A DNA stretch of 64,000 nt from Ampullaceana balthica (taxonomy: Eukaryota; Mollusca; Gastropoda; Lymnaeidae). The notes under the pieces were generated by a model. It worked only from the letters and a program-made list of their open reading frames with translations, ran no database searches and had not been told where the DNA came from. The translations under genes and the position numbers were made by a program. Positions 56,469-64,000 of this stretch are shown one piece after another; within the stretch, counting starts at the first letter, position 1; every line of letters starts with the position of its first letter. The stretch covers positions 653,001-717,000 of the forward strand of contig CALYLW010000161.1 in the NCBI GenBank assembly GCA_944989445.1, read 5' to 3'.

Positions 56469-58030
56469 AAAGGCTGGATATGAAAGAGACAGTCTTCTGG
56501 TTTAAAAGTTAAAAAGCCATTTTGCTTTGACACACCTAGAGCATGTACGAATCCCACCTCACTACTCACTCCACCACAGTGGGGTGGGGAGGGGGAGATA
56601 AGATTTTTCTCCCTCAAAAAATAAAAAAATAAATAAAAAGATGGGTTTTCTTTGATGTTTTTTTGAAGGAAAATTATGAATTCAATATATTGGAGTAAAT
56701 ATTTTGTTTTATTTATTTTTATTAAAGGCGTGCAAGCATAGATATGCATGTTCATATACAGCAGTGTTTCTCAAATAGTGGGGGGCGCGAGGCTCTGTAA
56801 AGGGATGCTCGTTTGACCGTTATGCAGAGGAGTACTTATAACAATTTTATAAACAAATGATACTATTTACAGTAGTGCGGGGGGCGTGAAATGTTTTCTT
56901 TCTTCTTAGGGGGGGGGGCATGACAGAAAATAATTGAGAAACACTGATATACAGGTAGTCTTCCGGTTACGACGGTCCCATCCCGACTGCGATGTTTCGT
57001 GGCTACGAACGCGCCCCCATAAAGAATAATATTACACGTTATTCTGTATTTTTAATTAAATTTAAAAAAAAACTATTGTTTTTAATGGAGTAACGAATTG
57101 TTTTCTCTTTTTGAAATCAAACACTTATAGAAATATTTATTATTATTTCAACCTACAGCTTTCGTTTGCGAATTTTTCTTATGACGAAGTTATCAATCAA
57201 GTCCGTAAAGCTAAATGCTCATTAGAGAGATCATAGATGCGAATTGTGATGTGTACATTTGTAAAGGACTGTGGGAAATTTAGCTCATTAAAAAGCAGCA
57301 AAAGTTTTAGCTCTGTGCACGTGTTTTGAGTTTCGCATTGTGCTACTGCCTTTTCCTTACCACGAGCCTGGACAATAACTTTTTTTTAGAGTTCTGAAAA
57401 TTGAACTATATAATTATGAAGGTAAGCACTCTTCGAAATCAAATGAATATTCTTCCATGAACTTGGCTGCTTCCCATCGGATGGCGTCATTGCTGAGCTC
57501 AGTTAGGTTTGTAAGAAAGCCAAATTTCTCATGGATGTCTTTATATGCGCCTAACCGATTTTGTAGAGCTTAAGAAAGTTTGTCAATGATTACCAGAAAT
57601 ACTTCAACCTTGAATTTTTGTATCGGAGAGAATACTGTTTAGGTGGTGGCCATGGGCGTCGCTAGGAATTTTTCCAGGGCGGGGGGGGGGCAAAAAACCC
57701 CACGTTTTTTAAATTTAACTGACAATGCCATACAGGTTCAATTTTCAATTAAATTCGTATAATATACGGGCCGAAAAAAGCCTTAGAAATTAATAAGACT
57801 TACAAATTAGCGCTGTAATAGCTAAAATACAACATTAATATATTAAGGCATTTAACAAATTAAAAACAAAAGTTCTCACGAGAAAATTGAATTTTGCTGT
57901 GAAATAATATACGTGTAGAAACTGCAGTATTATCAAAGATGGATATCAGAAAAATTTTTACAGGCTCAAAAAAAAACAACAAAAAAACAAAAACAAAAAA
58001 CACACACGAAAAGTAGAGCAATCGCGGGAT
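56469..58030. other. Unassigned AT-rich region
   Basis: Contains the MITE at 56762. At 57651-57700 a GGGCGTCGCTAGGAATTTTT plus G-run looks like one end of another TIR family, partner not seen. No gene was recognised. Confidence 0.4.
56762..56946. mobile_element. hAT MITE, 185 bp, perfect 8-bp TSD
   Basis: CAGTGTTTCTCAAATAG at the left and AATTGAGAAACACTG at the right are inverted. ATATACAG flanks both sides (56754-56761 and 56947-56954). The interior has G-runs and GGGGGGCG words. Confidence 0.88.
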
Positions 58031-58036
58031 TCCGAT

Positions 58037-58690
58037 ATGCCGTTATTAGAATTTGGGGCGTCTGCAGCATCTGACTTATCATTGGCATTGAGGACAACAG
58101 TACAAGTTCAACAGCCAGACACAACTGAAGCAACTGTTCCCAATTTGAATATCGCTGACACTTATTCTCTTATTCATTTCCTAAATTGGATATTGGAAGG
58201 TATGTCTGGACACACGACCTTTCAAATGAGTTGAAATTGCAGCTTATTCGTGATTGTTGGATCCCTAATAAAAAGTATGATTTTAGAGCTGAAAGTGAGG
58301 GAAACACAGTTTTTAGTTTTTAGATATGCATGGTTATCAGACTATTCACCTTGGCTTGTATACTCGCAAATGTTAAACGGTGCCTTTTGTAAATATTGCG
58401 TGTTGTTTCCGCAAAAAGTAATTCGAGGAGTTCAGTAGGCATTTGTCATCAAACCATGTACAACATATAAAGATTTCAAGGAAGATGACATAGCCACCTG
58501 CAAAGCACATGGCACAAGGGCTCTCATGAAGATCATGCCATTTTGTTGTATTATTGGAAGCCAAAGCAGTTTCTATAGATGAGCAGTTGGACTCGTCATT
58601 TAGAAGACAAATTCAAGAAAATCGCAACAAACTGGGTCCCATAATTTCTACAATCCCTTTTTGCAGCATGCATTATTTAGCGTTGTGCAG
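58037..58690 (+). pseudogene. Broken hAT transposase, ZMYM/TTF-finger type
   Basis: Over several frames: VPNLNIADTYSLIHFL, then LSNELKLQLIRDCWIPNKKY, RYAWLSDYSPWLVYSQMLNG, AFCKYCVLFPQKVIRGVQ, AFVIKPCTTYKDFKED, CKAHGTRA, DEQLDSSFRRQIQENRNKLG and PIISTI. This order (D-x-C-W, W-L-x-Y-S, C-x-x-CVLFP, F-x-x-W/YKDF, QI-ENRNKL) fits the TTF-type zinc finger and early transposase region of ZMYM1-like hAT proteins. Stops at 58232 and 58436 and frame changes show it is dead. A MITE at 58700 cuts it off. Confidence 0.65.
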
Positions 58691-58699
58691 TAGCCAGTG

Positions 58700-58959
58700 C
58701 AGTACTTCTCAAAGTGGTGGTCCGCGGACCAGTGCCGGTCCGTGTGCCGTCCGCTGCTGGTCAATCCTTCATTTGCAACTATTATTACTAAACCTATAGA
58801 ATGTCCATAATTCGGCAATAAGCACATAAAATGAAACAAATACAATAAAATACATTACATTCCACTACCACGTCAATAAAGGTAAAATAGTACACCTGTC
58901 CCTGGAGCAATGGAAAAATTCATGCCGGTCCGCCATACTAAAAAGTTTGAGAAGCACTG
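58700..58959. mobile_element. hAT MITE, second copy of the 47656 family
   Basis: CAGTACTTCTCAAAGTGG at the left and GTTTGAGAAGCACTG at the right. The flanks AGCCAGTG and CTCCAGTG agree in 6 of 8 bases. It is 260 bp and lacks the nested insert of the first copy. Confidence 0.8.
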
Positions 58960-59198
58960 CTCCAGTGTACGGTATAGAGAGGGGCGGACTGGAGCTTTAA
59001 AGCGGCCGGGCATTATTTACAGAGCGGCTCTTCTCAATCTCACGTGCTTAATATTATTCTATAGAACAAAATAGGCCCACAGATCATTGACCAAATGCCC
59101 GACTGGCCAGTCCGCCACTGGGTATAGACTTAGAATACCAAAAGGTCTAGGGACTCGAGGCAGGGTTTAGGTCTGCAGAACTTGCCAGCCTGGCTGAC

Positions 59199-60230
59199 GC
59201 TGACTTATGGGATGGGTTGTTGGATTTAGCACTGACTTATGGGATGGATTGTAGGATCTAGCGCTGACTTATGGGTCGGATCGTAGGATCTAGCGCTGAC
59301 TTATGGGTCGGATCGTTGGATCTAGCGCTGACTTATGGGATGGATTGTTGGATCTAGCGCTGACTTATGGGTCGGATCGTTGGGTCTAGCGCTGACTTAT
59401 GGGTCGGATCGTTGGATCTAGCGCTGACTTATGGGTCGGATCGTTGGATCTAGCGCTGACTTATGGCTCGGATCGTTGGATCTAGCGCTGACTTATGGGT
59501 CGGATCGTTGGATCTAGCGCTGACTTATGGGTCGGATCGTTGGATCTAGCGCTGACTTTTGGGTCGGATCGTTGGATCTAGCGCTGACTTATGGGTCGGA
59601 TCGTTGGATCTAGCGCTGACTTATGGGTCGGATCGTTGGATCTAGCTCTGACTTATGGGTCGGATCGTTGGATCTAGCGCTGACTTATGGGTCGGATCGT
59701 TGGATCTAGCGCTGACTTATGGGATGGATTGTTGGATCTAGCGCTGACTAATGGGATGGATTGTTGGATCTAGCGCTGAATTATGGGTCGGATCGTTGGA
59801 TCTAGCGCTGACTTATGGGATGGATTGTAGGATCTAGCGCTGACTTATGGGTCGGATCGTTGGATCTAGCGCTGACTTATGGGATGGATTGTTGGATCTA
59901 GCGCTGACTAATGGGATGGATTGTTGGATCTAGCGCTGACTTATGGGTCGGATCGTTGGATCTAGCGCTGACTTATGGGATGGATTGTAGGATCTAGCGC
60001 TGACTTATGGGTCGGATCGTTGGATATAGCACTGACTTATGGGTCGGATCGTTGGATCTAGCGCTGACTTATGGGATGGATTGTAGGAACTAGCGCTGAC
60101 TTATGGGTCGGATCGTTGGATCTAGCGCTGACTTATGGGATGTATTGTTGGATCTAGCGCTGACTAATGGGATGGATTGTTGGATCTAGCGCTAAGTTAT
60201 GGGATGGATTGCTGGATCTAGTGCTGACTT
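59199..60230. repeat. 32-bp minisatellite, 32 units, with higher-order structure
   Basis: The unit starts GCTGACTTATGGG and ends GGATCTAGC. All units are exactly 32 bp with no net indel over 1,024 bp. Two main variants mix: A with GTCGGATCGT and B with ATGGATTGT. Minor marks are GTAGG for GTTGG and CTAATGGG for CTTATGGG. Units 17-21 (59711-59870) and 22-26 (59871-60030) are a 160-bp duplication with two differences. No coding signal was supported. Confidence 0.95.
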
Positions 60231-60334
60231 CAACGCAGACTCGCCCTGCTTCCAGCTGTGGTAGGTTCGTCGTTCCAAATACAGCAATAGAAATAGAAAA
60301 GTGGCAATCACAAAGGCAACAGCAACATCAAACA

Positions 60335-60625
60335 GGCTTGGTGGCGTCACTGGGGGGAGGGAGCGACTCGCACCAGTCGACACCATCACAAGGGGTGACA
60401 CCGAGACGTAATATCAGAGGCGTCACTAGAGTTGGTGTCACCCGGGACGGTAGCTCATGATGTCACCCCCTCACGACTTAACCCATAGAACTCCACCAAG
60501 TCTTCTAGTGCCAAATAATGGGAACATGCAGAATTTTACATTTTGGTGTCACTCCCCTTGATGGTTTTCACCCGGGGTGGTCCGCCCCCACCGCACCCCC
60601 TAGTGACGTCACTGATGTATATTCC
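60335..60625. repeat. GTGTCACC-rich repeat fragments
   Basis: GGTGGCGTCACTGGGGGGAG, GAGGCGTCACTAGAGTTGGT and CCTAGTGACGTCACTG recur here, and 60479-60620 aligns with 3120-3265. They are likely ends of one or more TIR families, boundaries unclear. Confidence 0.4.
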
Positions 60626-61555
60626 CGTTTGTCGGCACGGGCAGACTCGGAGCAAGACTATGGTGTAGGTATCGATGGGGTGATGCCATGAGCCACCGCA
60701 TTGGGTGACATCAACTCTAGCGACGCGACTGACAGGCTATACCGTGTTTTTATAACGGGACAAAAATGAAGCGAAATTCACTGTTGTTAATTATTAATAG
60801 CTGACATTTCTCATCCCACCACATAATTAAGATCAGGGCGGTGAAAGGGCGTAACCATGAACACAGATATCCAAAGTGTGGATGACGTTGTTTTAACCTC
60901 ATCACTGTCAGAGACCCAAGATTTGAGTCGACAATATTATTGCAGGCATACACATTCTGCCCTAAAATTCGGAACTTATATTTGAAAGGGGGGGGGGTCT
61001 ACTTTGATTGCCTTCAGAGAGTAATGCTGAAACAGGAAGCAGAACATGCAGCTTATAGCTGCTGAAAATGACCAATAAAAGGGTTTATTGACGAGGTCCT
61101 CTTGATCTATGATAGTTTTTAATTAAATATATGCACAGCTATTAATTCCATGTGGACTTTCACTTCAGCAAAAACTTATTGATCAACATCGTTACAAGGT
61201 TTTTGCTTATTGAACAAATAAATATCCACCAGGGAGGTCTGAGGGGCCTGTCCCCAGCCAGGATAAAAGAGGGGGAGGGGGGGTAAGAGAGTGGATTGCA
61301 AATGCTAAGTGTTAGGGGAAAAGTGTTTGAAAAAATAAAGGTAAAAAAGGATTTTTAAAAACCACGTTTTTATAAGTGGACTAAAAAGAAGAAAATAATT
61401 TAAAACTTATATGTTTAAGTACTTTGATTTAATATGACTAAAAACGTGGGGCTGGCGCTTAAGAGGTTTAACATATGCAGTTCACCTATTCTCTCACATA
61501 TAGATCTCTCTTTTGCCTTCTAAATTATAAATCTTTAATTTTTATACCAAACACC

Positions 61556-61830
61556 CGCCCCACGTTTTTAGTCACGGGGTGAACTCGGCACGTGAAATTT
61601 AACAACAGCAGACGGATACAGATGCTTATATAGAGATAAACTAAAATTCATTAATTTAATTACGATACATTTGATCGATCTGAAATTTTGATATAGTGCA
61701 TTGCGAAGATCTATCTGTGGTAAAATTTTGAGCTCGCTAGGGCCATCAGAAGTGGTTTAATTTTACGTTGGAAATTTTGAAAAATTGCGGACAGACAGGA
61801 ACGAAAGCAAGTTAATAAAAACGTGGTAAA
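61556..61830 (+). repeat. Diverged relative of the copy A/B/C repeat
   Basis: GATAAACTAAAATTCATTAA, GATCGATCTGAAATTTTGAT and AAATTTTGAGCTCGCTAG keep the core of the 55.5-kb repeat, while the outer ends are different (CCCCACGTTTTTAGTC and AATAAAAACGTGG). Confidence 0.5.
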
Positions 61831-62333
61831 AACGTATCAATGGTATGATGAGAATCACTGTTGTCCAATGTTAAGGGTTAAGAGTGAAATGTGTTCGCTG
61901 TATGTGTGCGGACTCCACTGAACAGTTCGTGAAAATGCGTCTTAGCTCGTGTAGTGAGTGTCTTATGTCACTTGTGATATGTTGAGATAGATGTATTTCC
62001 ATTGATTAGTTGGGCCTGTATTGACAATTCGTATTCTGTCATGTGACAACGATTATTTGTACTTTATTTGTGATTGGGTATACATTTGATTTTTCGTGAT
62101 TCTATCACTATAACTTCATAACGTGTTATATTACTTATATACAAGGATTGAAGGCATTTAAATCAAATAATAAAATTTCACGAACACGACTTCAGTGATT
62201 AAGAGGTGTGCACGTTAGACCAGTATATAGGGACAGTGTGTGAGGTAAGAATGACCCATAATTTTTGGAGAAAAAAAAATTCGTTTGACCTTTAATTTTT
62301 ACGAATAAAGAGCAATTTAAAGACTTCGACATT

Positions 62334-62430
62334 GGGGCCGTCCATAAAGGACGTCACGCTATTTTTGACCCCCCTCCCCCTGTCACAAATCTCGGGGACC
62401 CCCCCCCCTAAAGTACGTCACACTTTCAAT
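62334..62430. repeat. End of the GGGGCCGTCCATAAA TIR family
   Basis: GGGGCCGTCCATAAAGGACG with CCCCCCTCCCCC and GTCACA words, like 50184 and 55430. The partner end was not found. Confidence 0.5.
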
Positions 62431-62529
62431 TTTTTTTTAATGAACACCTAATTACAACATTTAATTTAATACTTAAAATACACTTCACTATTAAACTGTA
62501 TTAAAATATAAAATTTCCACTTAAAAGTA

Positions 62530-62803
62530 GGGATGTACGAGATTCCAAATTTTGAAATCCGGCCGGAGCTGAATTTGGCCGGATTTATGAAGTGAAATCC
62601 GGCTGGAGCAGGAATCAGATTTGTTAAAATGGCCGGATTCCGGATTTGCCGGAGCCATTATGAATATATATATATATAAATCAGGAATCTACCGGCCAGC
62701 CGGATTTATGAAGTGAAATCCTGCTGAAGCCGAAGCCAGATTTTTAAAAATAGCCGGATTCCGGATTTGCCGGAGCTGGAGCCGAAATCCGACACACTCT
62801 TAC
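62530..62803. repeat. Repeat with doubled CCGGATTT module and TA microsatellite
   Basis: GGCCGGATTTATGAAGTGAA and GCCGGATTCCGGATTTGCCG each occur twice, either side of (TA) repeats at 62665-62677. The outer ends TAGGGATGTACGAGATTCC and CGACACACTCTTACTT may be decayed hAT ends. Confidence 0.5.
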
Positions 62804-63129
62804 TTAAAAGAACTATCAGATTATTAAAATGACTTTAATAGTAGAATAGTTAATTGTCAACAGTTGTCACAGTTATTCAATAAAACAGTAACTCAATCTA
62901 GATCGAATTTGAAAACAAAAATTGCAAAAATTAGACTTGACAATTATCATTTATCTGCTACCTTTTCATTTACAATGGGTGAGGTCAAGTTTTAGATAAT
63001 CTTCCGATTAAGCATTCTATTGACACAGGATAAGAAGTAGATAAGCGAAACTTAAACTCAACCAGTGATTAAATAATAAAAAGAAAACAAAACAATTTGA
63101 CTAAAAACAAAACAATTTGACTAAAAATA

Positions 63130-63626
63130 AAACAAACCCGTAAAAACAAAGTTTTTGACTATAAATCCCTTATATATGAGACATAACTAACAGTATTGAT
63201 TATTTTCAAACATTTACAGACTGACACCGAGTGATGTCCCTTGTCTTTAATAAATGGGGGTGGGATGTGAGGGGGTGTCGGCACGACGGTCGGCGTCAAC
63301 ACGACGGTCGGCGTCAACTCAAACTCACGTGGAAGTGGGAGAAAAAAACAATAACAAACAGTGAATTTGAATTACATACCTCATATAAGGATAAACTAAA
63401 AATGCATTAATTTAATTACGGTACGATCGATCGATCTGAAATTTTGATACGATGCATTGTTAGGTGAGTAGGGTCCGTGTGCCAAATTTCAGCTCGATCG
63501 GATCACTGGAAGTGGGTCATTTTTGACTTTTCTTTTTCCGCCCGCCCAGCCTATGAGATGATGAGAGAGATGATGAGATGACGACAGAGAGACAGAGACG
63601 GCCGCGAAGTTAATATAAGGGATTTA
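63130..63626 (+). repeat. Interspersed repeat copy C
   Basis: Same order as copies A and B: AACCCGTAAAAACAAAGTTT, TAAATCCCTTATATATGAG, GATCGATCTGAAATTTTGAT, AAATTTCAGCTCGATCG, TTAATATAAGGGATTTA. It has small local duplications (GACGGTCGGCGTCAAC twice near 63288-63315; GATGATGAGA repeats near 63555). Confidence 0.8.
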
Positions 63627-64000
63627 AAAAGACTAGATTGACAAATTATGTGACCAACTCTTGTGCTATATTGAATCTGTTTTTATTGTCCTTTGCATTA
63701 TGTTTCATTCAAAAATATTCACTGGAAATCATCTTACAACGGTGAAGTGAATTGTTCATCCATAGTTACGACTGACATCAATCTTTCACCATCATCGTTT
63801 CCTGGAAGGATAATTGCAGACAGATCAACTCGTCCTCATCTAGCCACTCAACACTCAAAATGTGCATTTTCTCTTCTAGCAATAACTGCCATGGGTTCTC
63901 TTTGCCTTCTAGAAGCGATTCTCAAAGGACGGATGCGTTTTATCTGAGTTGATTCTTGAATAGTTTGGGTGGGCACATTCTCCTGAGCCCGAGCTCTTAT
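63627..64000. other. No gene recognised at the right edge
   Basis: An 84-codon + ORF (63693-63947) has no recognisable motif. The - strand also reads openly for about 50 codons. Neither could be assigned. Confidence 0.3.

Noticed and set aside
59199..60230. CRISPR-like array
   Set aside because: The 32-bp units are directly adjacent with no unique spacers, in a eukaryotic genome. It is a minisatellite.
60167..60460. 97-codon ORF after the minisatellite
   Set aside because: It begins in the repeat array and runs into GTGTCACC-type repeats; no domain.
63693..63947. 84-codon ORF at the right edge as a gene
   Set aside because: No motif, no splice context and equally open reading on the other strand.

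Overview
This is AT-rich animal nuclear DNA. It carries split genes with ordinary GT-AG introns set in a dense field of transposable elements. Gene content (ERLEC1, ADAT3, FIBP, a DYNLL-type dynein light chain, HSP70) and the repeat types (L2 and Penelope-like elements, tRNA-derived SINEs, hAT MITEs, Helitron) suggest an invertebrate. A mollusc, possibly a gastropod, is my best guess, but nothing in the window proves it.

Layout of genes: (1) 4.8-8.3 kb, + strand: a cytosolic HSP70 with an intronless coding region, one 5'UTR intron and a heat-shock-like promoter. (2) 19.6-8.6 kb, - strand: erlectin (ERLEC1), 13 coding exons that join in phase to 483 aa, convergent with HSP70. (3) 26.6-21.3 kb, - strand: ADAT3, the non-catalytic partner of the tRNA wobble A34 deaminase, 7 exons, 338 aa. 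(4) 28.2-43.8 kb, + strand: FIBP, 10 exons, 363 aa, divergent from ADAT3. (5) 46.7-44.8 kb, - strand: a 90-aa DYNLL-like dynein light chain, convergent with FIBP. Every exon junction was checked by phase and splice dinucleotide. No host gene was recognised after about 46.7 kb.

Mobile DNA: 0-4 kb holds a hAT transposase remnant, SINE pieces and other repeats. A 932-bp Helitron and a broken hAT transposase lie in ERLEC1 introns. FIBP intron 2 holds an L2-type LINE. FIBP intron 3 holds a 6.1-kb Ty3/gypsy-type LTR element with 5-bp target duplications, whose gag is split by a LINE. That LINE is split by a 1.38-kb TIR transposon, and the TIR transposon carries an inverted, rearranged piece of the same LTR family's leader and gag. 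At 47.5-48.7 kb a Penelope-like GIY-YIG region is split by a hAT MITE that itself contains a MITE. At 50.2-55.5 kb a TIR-bounded element encloses a damaged APE-type LINE. At 55.5-56.5 and 63.1-63.6 kb lie copies of a roughly 0.5-kb repeat with a conserved inverted-repeat core. At 59.2-60.2 kb is a 32-unit, 32-bp minisatellite with a higher-order repeat.

The observations most worth following up are: retrotransposon sequence captured by a DNA transposon, with a KH-like region at the end of gag; a SINE family whose 3' tail matches the end of a LINE in the same window; two SINE types that share a tRNA-like head but have different tails; and a 50-bp tandem duplication that copies an active FIBP splice donor.
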